This document shows, piece after piece, positions 54,527 to 64,000 of a stretch of 64,000 nt of DNA. The notes beneath the pieces are model-generated. The model was not told the origin of the DNA. It did not search any database and saw nothing but the letters and a program-made list of their open reading frames with translations. Location of the stretch: NCBI RefSeq assembly GCF_001541345.2, contig NZ_LMVL02000002.1:496001-560000 (forward strand). Reading direction: 5' to 3'. A program made the position numbers and the translations under genes. How positions within the stretch are numbered: the stretch's first letter is position 1; each line of letters starts with the position of its first letter. This DNA is from Gillisella vitis. GTDB taxonomy: Bacteria; Pseudomonadota; Alphaproteobacteria; Rhizobiales; Rhizobiaceae.

Positions 54527-55408
54527 TCAGGTTCGTTGGGGTCGCCAAAATCGTTTCGTGGGTATGACTATGACAACAAGGCCAGTAGTGACCATGATCA
54601 TGCCGACTATGCGCGTTGTTTCAAATTTCTCGCCAAGAAACAGTGCGGCGGATGCAGCCCCGAAAATTGGCACGAGCAGGGAGAATGGTGCAACGGCGCT
54701 GGCCGGGTATTTCTTGAGTAACTGTCCCCAGATCGCGAAGCATAAAGTGGTCGAAAGCACGGCAATGTAGAGGACCGTGCCGACACCGCCCCAACTCATT
54801 GCCTGCATCGCATGGCCGAGCGTTGCCGGACCATCCACAATCAACGACATACCAAGCAGCGGGATCGGGGGTATCAGGCTGAGCCACGCCATCAATGCGA
54901 ACATGTCTACTGCAGTGCCTGCGCGTCTGAGAAGCACATTGCCCACGGCCCAGCACAAAGCGGCTGCAAGGCACAGGCCAAGGCCAGTCATTGTGAAGTC
55001 CGTGCCACCAGCCGTATCGGCGATAACTACAAGGCCCGCGAATGCCACGAGGGTTCCGGTAATCTGCCTGAATGTCGGCCTTTCCCGGAGAAATGTTGAT
55101 GCGATCAGGATTGTCAGAAATGCTTGAGATTGCAGGACGACAGAGGCCAGCCCGGCGGTGATTCCAACTGCCATCCCTGTGAAAAGCAGGGCGAATTGCC
55201 CGAGGAACAACGTTGCACCGATCCATATGAAAAGAGGCCATCTGATGTTCGGACGCGGCAGGAGCAGGGCTGGAGTGGCGGCGATTGCAAATCGCAGGGC
55301 GGCGAGCAGCAATGGCGGGAAGCTGCCGAGCCCGACGCTGATCACCGTGAAATTGATTCCCCATATCGCGGCGACCAACAGGGCAAGAAGAATGTGCTGA
55401 GGTTTCAT
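54527..55408 (-). CDS. EamA-family (DMT) transporter
   Basis: This 293-residue protein has ten membrane helices in two EamA repeats (WGINFTVISVGLGSFPPLLLAALRF at the start, and the second repeat from LCWAVGNVLLRRAG on, ending in SLLVPIFGAASAALFLGE). Members export amino acids or small metabolites such as O-acetylserine or cysteine. It is divergent from a LysR-type gene 75 bp away, the usual arrangement for a locally controlled exporter. Confidence 0.9.
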   Translation of the reverse strand: MKPQHILLALLVAAIWGINFTVISVGLGSFPPLLLAALRFAIAATPALLLPRPNIRWPLFIWIGATLFLGQFALLFTGMAVGITAGLASVVLQSQAFLTILIASTFLRERPTFRQITGTLVAFAGLVVIADTAGGTDFTMTGLGLCLAAALCWAVGNVLLRRAGTAVDMFALMAWLSLIPPIPLLGMSLIVDGPATLGHAMQAMSWGGVGTVLYIAVLSTTLCFAIWGQLLKKYPASAVAPFSLLVPIFGAASAALFLGEKFETTRIVGMIMVTTGLVVIVIPTKRFWRPQRT

Positions 55409-55483
55409 ATTGGGAATACCTGCTTGAGCGAAGACGGCGGATTTGCCTTTCGTCCGCGCAGCTTAACGGGCTATAAGCCATAA

Positions 55484-56479
55484 GTGAAACAACTGCACTG
55501 GAATACAGATATAACCAAAACGAAAGACAGCGATATCGACCTCAACCTTCTTGTCGTGTTCCGCACGCTCATGAGCGAAATGAATGCGACGAAGGCAGCT
55601 ACGCGGCTAGGCGTTAGCCAGGCCGCGGTGAGCGCAGCGTTGCGGCGTCTGCGCACGCTCTATGGCGATCCGCTGTTTGAACGGACACAGCGCGGATTTC
55701 GGCCGACCCCTCGTGCGGTATTCTTGCAGCCTTCAATCGAGGAAGCGCTCCGGATCATTGCCGGAACGCTGGATGCAGCCAATTCTGAGGCGGATGATCG
55801 GGCACGCATGGTCGTCGTTCGGATCGGCTTATCGGATGATTTTGAAATGGCGTTTGGCGCGCGAATCCTCGCCCTGGCAAAAGAGGCGATACCGCATGTC
55901 AGAATCGTGCTGCGGCAGACCAACAGCCTCGTGGCGGTTCAGGCGCTGAACGACCGCGAAATCGACCTTGCAATCACGTCGGGAGGATTCAGCGACGGGC
56001 GGCTGAAACACCTTGCCCTCGGCAGCTCGGACTATCTGGTCGTGTATGACTCTCTCATCAGAGGATCGGTGGCTCCGCTTGAAATCGAAGAATATGTCGC
56101 ACGCGACCACATTCTCGTTTCCTATTCCGGGCTCACGGGGATAACCGACGATGTGCTTGCGGAACACGGATTGCGCCGGACGGTCCGGGCAGCAACAACG
56201 CACTTTTCGGCCTTACCTTTCCTGTTGCGGGGAACCGATGCAATAGCGACGATTCCAGCTCATGCCGCACAGGCGTTGCGAGATCTCGGACCATTCGCGG
56301 TGTCGGCTTGCCCGCTTAATTTCCCGCGCTATGCCTTCGGGTTAAGCTGGCGCTTCGATGCTATCCGCAATGTGCCCGTCATGCAGGTGAGGGAATTGGT
56401 CACCGAGGCTTTCAAAGATGTGCCGTCCAAGTTTTCGCAAAAGTCCTACAGAGCGTCCAAAAACGTTCCGGGGGAATGA
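55484..56479 (+). CDS. LysR-family transcriptional regulator
   Basis: This 331-residue LTTR has the N-terminal winged HTH (LNLLVVFRTLMSEMNATKAATRLGVSQAAVSAALRRLR, over residues 20-56) and a periplasmic-binding-like effector domain. The NodD-like HTH and effector spacing fit the subgroup that senses small aromatic or other ligands. It starts at GTG. By position it probably controls the divergent EamA exporter through a site in the 75-bp gap. The C-terminus is slightly long, but no frame disruption is visible where the IS1182 gene follows. Confidence 0.9.
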   Translation: MKQLHWNTDITKTKDSDIDLNLLVVFRTLMSEMNATKAATRLGVSQAAVSAALRRLRTLYGDPLFERTQRGFRPTPRAVFLQPSIEEALRIIAGTLDAANSEADDRARMVVVRIGLSDDFEMAFGARILALAKEAIPHVRIVLRQTNSLVAVQALNDREIDLAITSGGFSDGRLKHLALGSSDYLVVYDSLIRGSVAPLEIEEYVARDHILVSYSGLTGITDDVLAEHGLRRTVRAATTHFSALPFLLRGTDAIATIPAHAAQALRDLGPFAVSACPLNFPRYAFGLSWRFDAIRNVPVMQVRELVTEAFKDVPSKFSQKSYRASKNVPGE

Positions 56480-56613
56480 TGGCCTGCGCTGTTCAGTGCC
56501 GGAACTCTGTCGGCGACGAGATTTTCCGGATTTCGATGTCCAACGAGCCTGAGAAGGCATGATTGGATGCCTTTTCGCCCTTGTCTGGTTCAAAAAGTGC
56601 ATAGGGCGGCCTG

Positions 56614-58059
56614 TCAGGCCCTGACGGCGGCAATCAGGCCCGCAACGCCGACAAGGGTGATGGCTCGTTTGATATTGTAAGCCAGAGCCGTCAGGCTGAA
56701 CTCCCCTTTGACGTTTTCCAGCCTGCGCATCAGGAAAGCGCTCTGATACATCCACTGTTTTATGGTGCCGAACGGGTGCTCGACGCTTTCGCGCCTTTGG
56801 TCCAGAACGTCGGGCCGGGCGGCAAGACGCGCCGCCATGCGGTCGAGCACCGCTTCGTTCTCCAGGCGCGAGACGCGACGGAAGCTTCTGGTGCAGCGTT
56901 CGCGAAGGCTGCACGCCTTGCAAGCGTCGCGGTTGACATAGTCGATCTTCACATTGTCGCGGGACTTGCCAAAGTGACGGGGTGAGAGCACCTGGTCTGC
57001 GGGGCAAAGGTAAATGTCCTTGTCGGGGTCATAGCGGAATTCCTTCTTGGAGAAGAACCCCTCGGCCACGGCCGGACCGCGGATCGGCTTGGGAACATAG
57101 GCGGTGATACCGGCAGTTTCGCAGGCTTCGATGTCCTCGATCTTGAAGTAGCCCCGGTCCGCCACCGCCTCGATCCTGTCAACGCCGAGCGTGTCCATCG
57201 CCGCCTCAACCGTCAGCGCGAGAAGCCCCATGTCCAGCACCTGGTTGCAGACCTCCTGCTCTGCGATCAGCTTGTGCTTCACGTCAACGGCGAGCTGGAT
57301 GTTGTAGCCGACGCCGACCTTGGTCATACGCGACATGGCGCGAGCATCCGGATCGGTGAGCGAGATCTGGTCCTCGCCCGTCTTATCCAACTCGTCCAGC
57401 AGAGCCTTGTGGCGATCCCGCTTGCCTTTGATTGCCGCAATCTTTTCCGCGAGTTTGCCATCGCCGCGACCGGAGCCGCCGCCATTGCCACCGGCTTTCG
57501 CCTCTTGCGCATCACCCTCATTGAGCCGCTTCATGTAGTCGGCCAGCTTCTCGTCGGCTTCGTTGATGAACTTGGTCAGCGCACCCCGCGTGAAGTTACG
57601 ATCCTTGTTGTTCACCGCCTTGATGCGCGTGCCATCGACCGCCAGAAGCTCTCGCCCGAACAGATCAAGCTGCCGGCACAGGATGACAAATTCCCGGAAC
57701 ACCTGCTTGAAGGCCGACCGGTTCACGCGGCGGAAATCGGCGATGGTGCGGAAGTCCGGCTTCAGGTGTCGCAGCAGCCAGATCACCTCGATATTGCGAT
57801 TGGCCTCGGCCTCCAGCCGCCGGCTGGATCGCACCCGGTTGATGTAGCCGTAAATATACAGCTTCAAAAGGTCGGCCGGATCGTAACCCGGACGGCCGGT
57901 CTCCTTTGCAGCCACCCGCACAAAGCCTGCGGCAGCTAGATCGAGGCCGTCCACGAAGGCCTCTATGAAGCGGACCGGATTGTCCGGCCCTACGTAATCA
58001 TCCACCGCTTCCGGCAGAAGCAGCAATTGAGAGCGATCTGTTCCTGAAAGATGGGCCAT
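56614..58059 (-). CDS. IS1182-family transposase
   Basis: This 481-residue transposase appears intact: DDYVGPDNPVRFIEAFVDGLDL at the start, PGYDPADLLKLYIYGY, the first catalytic Asp in LAVDGTRIKAVNNKDRNF, the second in EAVADRGYFK and Glu in the RESVEHPFGTIKQW region, then a Cys-rich CKACSLRERC segment. The frame also opens at a GTG 15 bases upstream. I could not find its terminal repeats by eye. It lies between a LysR gene and a GNAT gene, without a visible broken gene. Confidence 0.92.
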   Translation of the reverse strand: MAHLSGTDRSQLLLLPEAVDDYVGPDNPVRFIEAFVDGLDLAAAGFVRVAAKETGRPGYDPADLLKLYIYGYINRVRSSRRLEAEANRNIEVIWLLRHLKPDFRTIADFRRVNRSAFKQVFREFVILCRQLDLFGRELLAVDGTRIKAVNNKDRNFTRGALTKFINEADEKLADYMKRLNEGDAQEAKAGGNGGGSGRGDGKLAEKIAAIKGKRDRHKALLDELDKTGEDQISLTDPDARAMSRMTKVGVGYNIQLAVDVKHKLIAEQEVCNQVLDMGLLALTVEAAMDTLGVDRIEAVADRGYFKIEDIEACETAGITAYVPKPIRGPAVAEGFFSKKEFRYDPDKDIYLCPADQVLSPRHFGKSRDNVKIDYVNRDACKACSLRERCTRSFRRVSRLENEAVLDRMAARLAARPDVLDQRRESVEHPFGTIKQWMYQSAFLMRRLENVKGEFSLTALAYNIKRAITLVGVAGLIAAVRA

Positions 58060-58106
58060 GGAAAATCTTACCACGGACGAATATTATGGGGAATCAGACA
58101 ACCGTT

Positions 58107-58646
58107 ATGAGCCTTATTATTGTGAGAATAATCGAAACAACTCGTTTGCTGCTGCGCCAGCACTCTCTTGATGAGCTGGGCGGATATACCGAGCTCTGGT
58201 CGACCACAGCACCGGAGATTGCAGGTGTCCCAAATATTCCGCCGCTAAGCCAGGAGGAGATTTGGGCGCGCCTCTTACGGTTCATCGGACACTGGACCAT
58301 CTTTGGCTTCGGACCATTCATTGTCGTTGATAAAGCCACTGATACCACCGTGGGCGAAGTGGGGTTCGCACACTTCTATCGCGGTCACGGTGAGCCCTAT
58401 GATAATTCACCTGAAGCAATGTGGAAAATAGACCGCCGTTACCAGGGAAGAGGATTCGCCTCCGAGGCAGTCCAAACGGCCATAGACTGGTTTGACGAAC
58501 AACGGTTTGCGAAGCGTACAGTATGCATGATCGATCCGCAGAACATTGCATCGCTACGGATCGCTGAGCAATTTAGCTTCCACCAGTTTAGGAACGCCGT
58601 CTATCGAGGCAACCCAGTGTTCCTATTCGAACGAATGGCTGGATGA
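58107..58646 (+). CDS. GNAT-family N-acetyltransferase (RimJ/RimL-type)
   Basis: This 179-residue acetyltransferase has IIETTRLLLRQHSLDEL at the start, PFIVVDKATDTTVGEVGF in the middle and the acetyl-CoA loop YQGRGFASEAVQTAI (Q-x-x-G-x-G/A) near residue 120, then ASLRIAEQFSF. Substrate unknown; relatives acetylate ribosomal proteins or small amines. An ATG seven codons earlier (58086) is also possible and has a slightly better ribosome site, but it lies close to the IS1182 gene start. The IS may have displaced the native promoter. Confidence 0.82.
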   Translation: MSLIIVRIIETTRLLLRQHSLDELGGYTELWSTTAPEIAGVPNIPPLSQEEIWARLLRFIGHWTIFGFGPFIVVDKATDTTVGEVGFAHFYRGHGEPYDNSPEAMWKIDRRYQGRGFASEAVQTAIDWFDEQRFAKRTVCMIDPQNIASLRIAEQFSFHQFRNAVYRGNPVFLFERMAG

Positions 58647-58716
58647 TCCTCCGGGGTTTTCAGACGGTCTGCCTAAGATTCGCGCAAAGATCGGCGGCAC
58701 TGAAAATTCAAAGGAA

Positions 58717-58773
58717 AATCTGTCGCAAAACCTGCTCGCGAAAGTTTTAGTTTCGCGACAGATATTTGCGACA
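58717..58773. terminator. Nested inverted repeats between convergent genes
   Basis: TCGCGAAA (58736-58743) and TTTCGCGA (58751-58758) make an 8-bp hairpin with a 7-base loop. Around it, ATCTGTCGC (58718-58726) pairs with GCGACAGAT (58755-58763), and TGTCGCAAA (58721-58729) with TTTGCGACA (58765-58773). Lying between the ends of the GNAT and fadB genes it could be a two-way terminator; the competing pairings are unusual. Confidence 0.5.
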
Positions 58774-58827
58774 GGCAGTGCTCCACATTTTGGTCAAAGG
58801 TCGGGCCTCTGAACCGCCTTTTTCCGC

Positions 58828-61047
58828 TTAAGCCGCAGCCCTCACCGCGCCATAGGGATCAAACCGCCCGTAGAAGGTCTCGCCCTTCTGTGCCATCTCC
58901 TTCAGCAGCGGCGTGGGTGCAAAATGCGGGCCGTAGTCCTTGGCCAGCCGTTCGCAGAGTGCCACGAAGGTTTTCACGCCCATGCCGTCGATGTAGGACA
59001 GCGCGCCACCGGTATAGGGGGCAAAGCCGAAGCCAAGGATGGAGCCAACATCGGCTTCGCGGGGGTCAACCACGATGCCTTCTTCCATGGTGCGGGCGGC
59101 TTCCAGGGCGATGGTTGCCAGGAAGCGCTCTTGCAGGGTCTTGACGTTGACGTCATCCGGCTTCTTTTGCGGATAAAAGTCCTTCAGGCCCGGCCAGACA
59201 TGCTTTTTGGCAGGCTTGGCGGGGTAATCGTAAAAGCCCTTGCCGTTCTTGCGGCCAAAGCGTTCTTCCTTCTCGACCATGCGGGCCACCAGCTCCATAT
59301 GGCGCGGGTCCACGGCCTTCTCACCGAGATCGGCGATGGTGGCCTTGAGGATCTTGTAGGAGAGATCAATGGCCACTTCATCGTTGAGGGACAGCGGACC
59401 AACCGGCATGCCAGCGAATTTAGCGGCATTTTCGATCATCACCGGCGGCACGCCTTCCAGCAGCATGTCGTAGCTTTCCGCCATATAGCGCAGCACGCAG
59501 CGATTGACGAAGAAACCACGGGTGTCATTGACGACAATCGGCGTCTTCTTGATCGCCGCCACATAGTCCAGGGCCACTGCCAGCGCCTTGTCGCCAGTCT
59601 CCTTGCCGAGGATGACTTCCGTCAGCATCATCTTTTCGACCGGCGAGAAGAAATGCACGCCGATGAAATCTACCGGGCGTTTGGAGTTCTTGGCCAGACC
59701 CGTGATTGGCAGGGTCGAGGTGTTGGAGGCAAAAATTGCCCCTTCCGGCAGAACGGCCTCAACCTTTTCGATCACGGCCTTCTTGACGTCGCGGTCTTCA
59801 AACACCGCTTCGATCACCAGATCGGCATCCGACAGGGCAGAATAATCGTCACTTGGCGTGATCAAAGACAGCAGCTTTTCGCCGTCTTCCTTGCTCATCT
59901 TGCCCTTGCCGATTGCACCCGACACAAGGCCTTCAGCCACGGACCTGCCCTTGTTGGCAGCCTCCATGTCGCGGTCGATCAGCACCACGGGCAGACCGGC
60001 GGCGGCAGTGACATAGGCAATCGATGCGCCCATGAAACCAGCGCCAACCACGCCAACCTTCTTGAGGGTGCTTTTCGGCTGGCCTGCCGGGCGGCGCGCG
60101 CCCTTGCCAAGCTCCTGAAGCGAGATGAACAGCGAGCGGATCATCGAGAAGGCTTCGGTGGTCTGGACGATTTCGGTAAAATAACGCTGCTCAATGCGAA
60201 GGCCGGTGTCGAACGGCACCTGCAAGCCTTCATAGACGCATTTCAGAATCGCCAGAGCGGCTGGATAATTGCCGGAGGTTTCACGACGCAGCACAGCCGG
60301 TGCCGCTGGCCAAAGCTGGGCCGATGCCGGTGTCCAGATGCCACCGCCGGGCGCCTTGAAGCCCTTTTCATCCCAGGGGGCAACCGGCTTCAAGCCATCC
60401 TTGATCATCTGCTTTGCGGCTGTAATAAGCTGATCCGGCTCCACCACCTGATGCACGAGATTCATCGCCTTGGCGCGTTGCGGCGTCAGGGTCTGGCCGG
60501 TGGTCATCATTTGCAGGGCGTCCTGGGCATTGGCCAGGCGCGGCACACGCTGCGTGCCACCCGCGCCGGGGAAAATGCCAACCTTGACTTCCGGCAGGGC
60601 CAGCTTCACCGATTTGCCATTCGAGACTACGCGGCCATGGCAGGAGAGCGATAGCTCAAACGCGCCGCCCATGCAGGTGCCGTTGATGGCGGAGACCCAA
60701 GGCTTGCCATTGGTCTCAATCTTGCGCCACAGCCAGCTCATCCGGCCAGCGGAATCGAACAGCTTTTGCACGGCATTGGCCGGGTCCTTGGCGCGCTCTT
60801 CCTCCACCATGGAGAACATGCCACGGATCATGCTGAGATCGGCACCTCCAGAAAATGCGGATTTGCCTGATGTGAACACCACGCCCTTGACGGCGGCATC
60901 CGCGACAGTGGCATCCACAATCGCTTCGATTTCGTCCATCACCTCCATGGTGAAGACATTCATGCTCTTGTCGGGCATGTCCCAGGTGACAAGGGCAATG
61001 CCGTCTGCATCGGTCTCAACGGTGAAATTCTTATAGGTCATTGTCAT
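58828..61047 (-). CDS. fadB: FadB/FadJ-type enoyl-CoA hydratase/3-hydroxyacyl-CoA dehydrogenase
   Basis: This 739-residue bifunctional enzyme carries out steps two and three of fatty-acid beta-oxidation. The crotonase domain (residues ~1-200) has the oxyanion-hole Gly in MGGAFELSLSC and the catalytic Glu region LPEVKVGIFPGAGGTQRVP. The dehydrogenase part has the NAD fold GVVGAGFMGASIA near 330, VIEAVFED, ASNTSTLPI, and the His motif FIGVHFFSPVEKM, then two C-terminal helical domains. It is nine bases from fadA on the same strand, so the pair is one operon. Confidence 0.95.
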   Translation of the reverse strand: MTMTYKNFTVETDADGIALVTWDMPDKSMNVFTMEVMDEIEAIVDATVADAAVKGVVFTSGKSAFSGGADLSMIRGMFSMVEEERAKDPANAVQKLFDSAGRMSWLWRKIETNGKPWVSAINGTCMGGAFELSLSCHGRVVSNGKSVKLALPEVKVGIFPGAGGTQRVPRLANAQDALQMMTTGQTLTPQRAKAMNLVHQVVEPDQLITAAKQMIKDGLKPVAPWDEKGFKAPGGGIWTPASAQLWPAAPAVLRRETSGNYPAALAILKCVYEGLQVPFDTGLRIEQRYFTEIVQTTEAFSMIRSLFISLQELGKGARRPAGQPKSTLKKVGVVGAGFMGASIAYVTAAAGLPVVLIDRDMEAANKGRSVAEGLVSGAIGKGKMSKEDGEKLLSLITPSDDYSALSDADLVIEAVFEDRDVKKAVIEKVEAVLPEGAIFASNTSTLPITGLAKNSKRPVDFIGVHFFSPVEKMMLTEVILGKETGDKALAVALDYVAAIKKTPIVVNDTRGFFVNRCVLRYMAESYDMLLEGVPPVMIENAAKFAGMPVGPLSLNDEVAIDLSYKILKATIADLGEKAVDPRHMELVARMVEKEERFGRKNGKGFYDYPAKPAKKHVWPGLKDFYPQKKPDDVNVKTLQERFLATIALEAARTMEEGIVVDPREADVGSILGFGFAPYTGGALSYIDGMGVKTFVALCERLAKDYGPHFAPTPLLKEMAQKGETFYGRFDPYGAVRAAA

Positions 61048-61056
61048 CCCTCCCGA

Positions 61057-62265
61057 TCAGACTCGTTCAATAACGGTTGCGGTGCCCATGCCCGCTCCGA
61101 TGCAGAGTGTGACAAGCGCGGTGTTTAAATCGCGCCGCTCCAACTCATCCAGCACGGTGCCGAGGATCATCGCGCCTGTGGCCCCCAGCGGGTGGCCCAT
61201 GGCAATCGCGCCGCCATTGACGTTCATCACATCATGGGAGACGTCAAAATGCTGCATGAAGCGCAGAACCACGGCGGCAAAGGCTTCGTTCAGCTCGAAC
61301 AGATCGATGTCGGCCAGCGTCATGCCGGTTTTCTTCAACAGCTTTTCCGTCACATCGACAGGGCCGGTCAGCATCAAGGCCGGATCGGAGCCGATATTGG
61401 CAAAGGCGCGAATGCGGGCGCGGGGCTTCAAGCCCATGCTCTCGCCGCCGGTCTTGGAGCCAAGAAGCACAACACCGGAGCCATCGACGATGCCGGACGA
61501 ATTGCCCGCGTGGTGGACGTAATTGATCTTCTCGATTTCCGGATGCGCCTGAATGCCGACGGCTTCAAAGCCGCCCATTTCACCCGGCATCTGGAAGGAG
61601 GGGTTAAGGCCTGCCAGCGACTGCATGTCGGTGCCAGGGCGCATATGTTCGTCGCGGTCCAGAATGGTCAGGCCATTCTGGTCCTTCACGGCGACGACCG
61701 ATTTGTCGAAATAGCCATTTGCCCAGGAATGGGCGGAGCGTTTCTGGCTCTCCACCGCATAGGCATCCACGTCATCGCGGGAGAAACCATATTTGGTGGC
61801 GATCAGATCGGCGGACACGCCCTGCGGCATGAAAAAGGCCGGGAAGTTAACGGAAGGGTCCATGAACCACGCGCCGCCCGACATGCCAAGGCCAACACGT
61901 GACATGCTCTCCACGCCACCGGCAATGACAATGTCATCCGCACCCGTGGCAATCTTGCCTGCGGCCAGATTGATGGCATCAAGACCAGACGCGCAGAAAC
62001 GCGAAATCTGTATGCCCGGAGCCTTGGTGGAATAGCCAGCCTCGAAGGCGGCAGCCTTGGGAATCACCGCGCCCGCATCCATGACAGGATCGACGCACCC
62101 CATGATGATGTCATCGACGGTGGATGTGTCGAGGCCATTGCGGTCGCGGATGGCTTCCAGCGCCTTGGCGGCTAGCCGCACCGATGGCACTTCATGCAGC
62201 GCACCATCCTTCTTGCCGCGGCCGCGCGGCGTGCGCACGTGGTCGTAAACGTATACGTCAGTCAT
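61057..62265 (-). CDS. fadA: Acetyl-CoA C-acyltransferase (3-ketoacyl-CoA thiolase)
   Basis: This 402-residue thiolase catalyses the last step of beta-oxidation. The nucleophilic Cys lies in SRFCASGLDAI near residue 92. The His is in GGAIAMGHPLGATGA near 350 and the second Cys in CIGAGMGTATVIERV at the end. A GGAGAGAG ribosome site precedes the ATG. It should form the alpha2beta2-type complex with the FadB protein encoded next to it. Confidence 0.96.
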   Translation of the reverse strand: MTDVYVYDHVRTPRGRGKKDGALHEVPSVRLAAKALEAIRDRNGLDTSTVDDIIMGCVDPVMDAGAVIPKAAAFEAGYSTKAPGIQISRFCASGLDAINLAAGKIATGADDIVIAGGVESMSRVGLGMSGGAWFMDPSVNFPAFFMPQGVSADLIATKYGFSRDDVDAYAVESQKRSAHSWANGYFDKSVVAVKDQNGLTILDRDEHMRPGTDMQSLAGLNPSFQMPGEMGGFEAVGIQAHPEIEKINYVHHAGNSSGIVDGSGVVLLGSKTGGESMGLKPRARIRAFANIGSDPALMLTGPVDVTEKLLKKTGMTLADIDLFELNEAFAAVVLRFMQHFDVSHDVMNVNGGAIAMGHPLGATGAMILGTVLDELERRDLNTALVTLCIGAGMGTATVIERV

Positions 62266-62340
62266 CGTCTCTCTCCCCGGAGCGCAAAGCTCCTGATTTT
62301 TTTCAATGGTTTATCCCCGGTGGGGAGAAGCCAGATTCAA

Positions 62341-64000
62341 TCAAAATGCCTCGGCGGCCATCGCCATCACGCTGTCAGCACCCGCTTCGATGCGCGACTT
62401 GCGCAAGGCGGTTTCCGGCATGATCTTTTCCATGAAGAAGCGACCGGTCAACAGCTTGTTGTTGTGATAATCAGCATCACTAGCGCCACTTTCAAGCGCT
62501 TCATGGGCGGCCTTGGCCATTTTGGCCCACATATAGCCCAGCACCACCAGACCGAAGAGATGCATGTAATCAGTCGAGCCTGCACCGGCATTGTCGGGCT
62601 TGGCCATGGCGTTTTGCATGAACCACATGGTCGAGGCTTGCGCGTCGTTCAGGCCCTTCTTCAACTGCTTGGTGAAGAAGGACAGCTTTTCGTCCGAGCG
62701 GTTTTCTTCGCAGAAGGCACCGATTTCGTTGAACAGCGCCATCACGGCCCGCCCACCGTTCAGCCCCAGTTTGCGGCCGACCAGATCCAGTGCCTGAATG
62801 CCGTTGGCCCCTTCATAGATCATCGCAATACGGGCATCGCGCACATACTGGCTCATGCCCCATTCTTCGATATAGCCATGGCCGCCATAGACCTGCTGCG
62901 CCATGACAGCATGGTCAAAGCCCTTGTCGGTCAGGACGCCCTTGAGGATCGGCGTCATCAGTCCGAGAATGTCATCGGCGGTCTGTTTTTCAGCTGCATC
63001 ACCGGCGCGATGGGCAATGTCGGATTTCAACGCCGTCCACAGGGTGAAGGCGCGGCCTGCTTCGTTGAAGGCCTTGATGGTCATCAGAGCGCGGCGAATA
63101 TCGGGATGGACGATGATCGGGTCGGCCTTTTTGTCCGGTGCCTTGGCGCCAGACAGCGAGCGGCCCTGAATACGCTCCCGCGCATAGGTCACGGCGTTCT
63201 GATAGGCGACTTCGGCAATCGACAGGCCTTGCAGGCCGACGCCCAACCGGGCCTCGTTCATCATCACAAACATCGCCGACAGGCCTTTGTTTTCTGCACC
63301 GATCAAATAGCCGGTTGCCTCGTCATAGTTCATCACGCAGGTGGCGTTGCCGTGAATGCCCATTTTGTGCTCGATGGCACCGCAGGACACGCCATTTTTG
63401 GCACCCAGCGCGCCGTCTTCACCGACGATGACTTTGGGCACGATGAACAGCGATATGCCCTTGGTACCCTCCGGCGCGCCTTCGATACGGGCGAGAACCA
63501 GATGGATGATATTGTCGGTCATCCCGTGTTCACCAGCCGAGATGAAGATCTTCTGGCCGGAAATTTTATAAGTGCCATCGCCGTTCGGCACGGCTTTGGT
63601 GCGCAGCAGGCCAAGATCGGTGCCGCAATGGGGCTCAGTCAGGTTCATGGTGCCGGACCAGGTGCCTTCCACCATTTTCGGCAGATAAGTGGCCTTTTGC
63701 GCGTCAGACCCATGCACCAGAATGGCGGCAATCGCCCCTTGCGTCAGGCCTGGATACATCATCAGCGCCATATTGGCAGACGACATATATTCACCAACGG
63801 CAGCATGCAGCACGTAAGGCAGGCCCTGGCCGCCATATTCCGGTGGGACGGCGAGGCCGCTCCAGCCACCGGCGCAATAGGCGTCATAGGCTTCCTTGAA
63901 ACCCTTCGGCACGGCCACGGAGCCATCCGCATTGCGGGTACAGCCTTCCTGGTCGCCGGAAAGATTGAGCGGAAACAGTTGCTCTTCGGCAAGCTTGGCA
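62341..64000 (-). CDS. Acyl-CoA dehydrogenase (FadE-type, C-terminally extended), N-terminus outside the window
   Basis: About 552 residues are visible; the frame remains open to the window end, so the GTG at 63918 is internal. It catalyses the first step of beta-oxidation with FAD. The visible signs are [33 protein letters not shown] in the substrate/FAD loop, [12 protein letters not shown], the helical domain and the catalytic-Glu motif [13 protein letters not shown] near the end. The C-terminal extension of about 120 residues places it with the ~595-residue rhizobial/mycobacterial acyl-CoA dehydrogenases. It lies 75 bp upstream of fadA on the same strand. Confidence 0.94.
   Translation of the reverse strand, partial: AKLAEEQLFPLNLSGDQEGCTRNADGSVAVPKGFKEAYDAYCAGGWSGLAVPPEYGGQGLPYVLHAAVGEYMSSANMALMMYPGLTQGAIAAILVHGSDAQKATYLPKMVEGTWSGTMNLTEPHCGTDLGLLRTKAVPNGDGTYKISGQKIFISAGEHGMTDNIIHLVLARIEGAPEGTKGISLFIVPKVIVGEDGALGAKNGVSCGAIEHKMGIHGNATCVMNYDEATGYLIGAENKGLSAMFVMMNEARLGVGLQGLSIAEVAYQNAVTYARERIQGRSLSGAKAPDKKADPIIVHPDIRRALMTIKAFNEAGRAFTLWTALKSDIAHRAGDAAEKQTADDILGLMTPILKGVLTDKGFDHAVMAQQVYGGHGYIEEWGMSQYVRDARIAMIYEGANGIQALDLVGRKLGLNGGRAVMALFNEIGAFCEENRSDEKLSFFTKQLKKGLNDAQASTMWFMQNAMAKPDNAGAGSTDYMHLFGLVVLGYMWAKMAKAAHEALESGASDADYHNNKLLTGRFFMEKIMPETALRKSRIEAGADSVMAMAAEAF

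Noticed and set aside
58924..60654. 576-residue + strand frame opposite fadB
   Set aside because: It is the complement of a strongly conserved beta-oxidation gene. Long antisense frames are common in high G+C coding DNA and this one shows no domain.
1..64000. CRISPR arrays, tRNA or rRNA genes
   Set aside because: No regularly spaced short repeats and no rRNA-like or tRNA-like sequence were noticed on reading. A covariance-model scan was not possible here.

Overview
The window is chromosomal DNA of an alphaproteobacterium, most likely a member of the Rhizobiaceae (Agrobacterium/Allorhizobium/Rhizobium group). This is inferred from gene content and protein similarity: the DUF952-pyrD pair, TerB and DUF6460 proteins, a fad beta-oxidation block, RkpR/RkpS/RkpT-type capsule export genes and several IS families common in rhizobia. 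I ran no database search.

Layout. (1) 1-9801: a compact type II secretion operon on the + strand in the order D (5' end cut by the window), O-like prepilin peptidase, G, L, M, C/PilP-like, K, E, F, H, I, J. Nearly all genes overlap or abut. A secreted transglutaminase-like/TPR protein follows (9918-10835). (2) 10963-14806: a complete IS66-family element with 8-bp target duplications and a passenger gene, then broken IS3 and IS630 transposase pieces. (3) 14861-31696: a surface-polysaccharide locus. It holds two very large glycosyltransferases (about 2472 and 1304 residues) that share a 3597-bp repeat, identical as far as I could compare by eye. After them come the ABC exporter permease (KpsM/RkpT-like) and ATPase (KpsT/RkpS-like), two KpsE/RkpR-like inner-membrane proteins, and a sulfotransferase-like protein. 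(4) 31735-43000: a mobile-element graveyard. It contains an ISL3 transposase gene split by a second IS66 element, a degenerate IS3 element, and IS66, IS3 and IS481 fragments. Four other genes or remnants survive here: a muramidase remnant, a methyltransferase, a phage-like C-terminal fragment and a sulfotransferase. (5) 43045-64000: ordinary chromosomal genes with higher G+C. They include an MshEN-like/GT2 fusion, a solute-binding protein, TerB, an S24/HTH repressor, a LuxR-type response regulator, DUF952-pyrD, a MATE exporter, a CAP lipoprotein, a methyltransferase, a YitT-like protein, an EamA/LysR divergent pair, an IS1182 transposase, a GNAT acetyltransferase and a fadB-fadA-acyl-CoA dehydrogenase block running off the end.

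How it works together. Region 1 should build a pseudopilus secretion machine across both membranes. Region 3 should polymerise, modify (methyl and possibly sulfate groups) and export a capsular or K-antigen-like polysaccharide. The lower G+C, the IS elements on both sides and the internal duplication suggest that region 3 is acquired and still rearranging. The most striking observation is the pair of giant modular glycosyltransferases. The same GT2-GT2-GT9-like cassette is fused to two different N-terminal halves, in matching codon phase in each gene, so recombination between the copies would give a clean in-frame fusion gene and excise 4009 bp.
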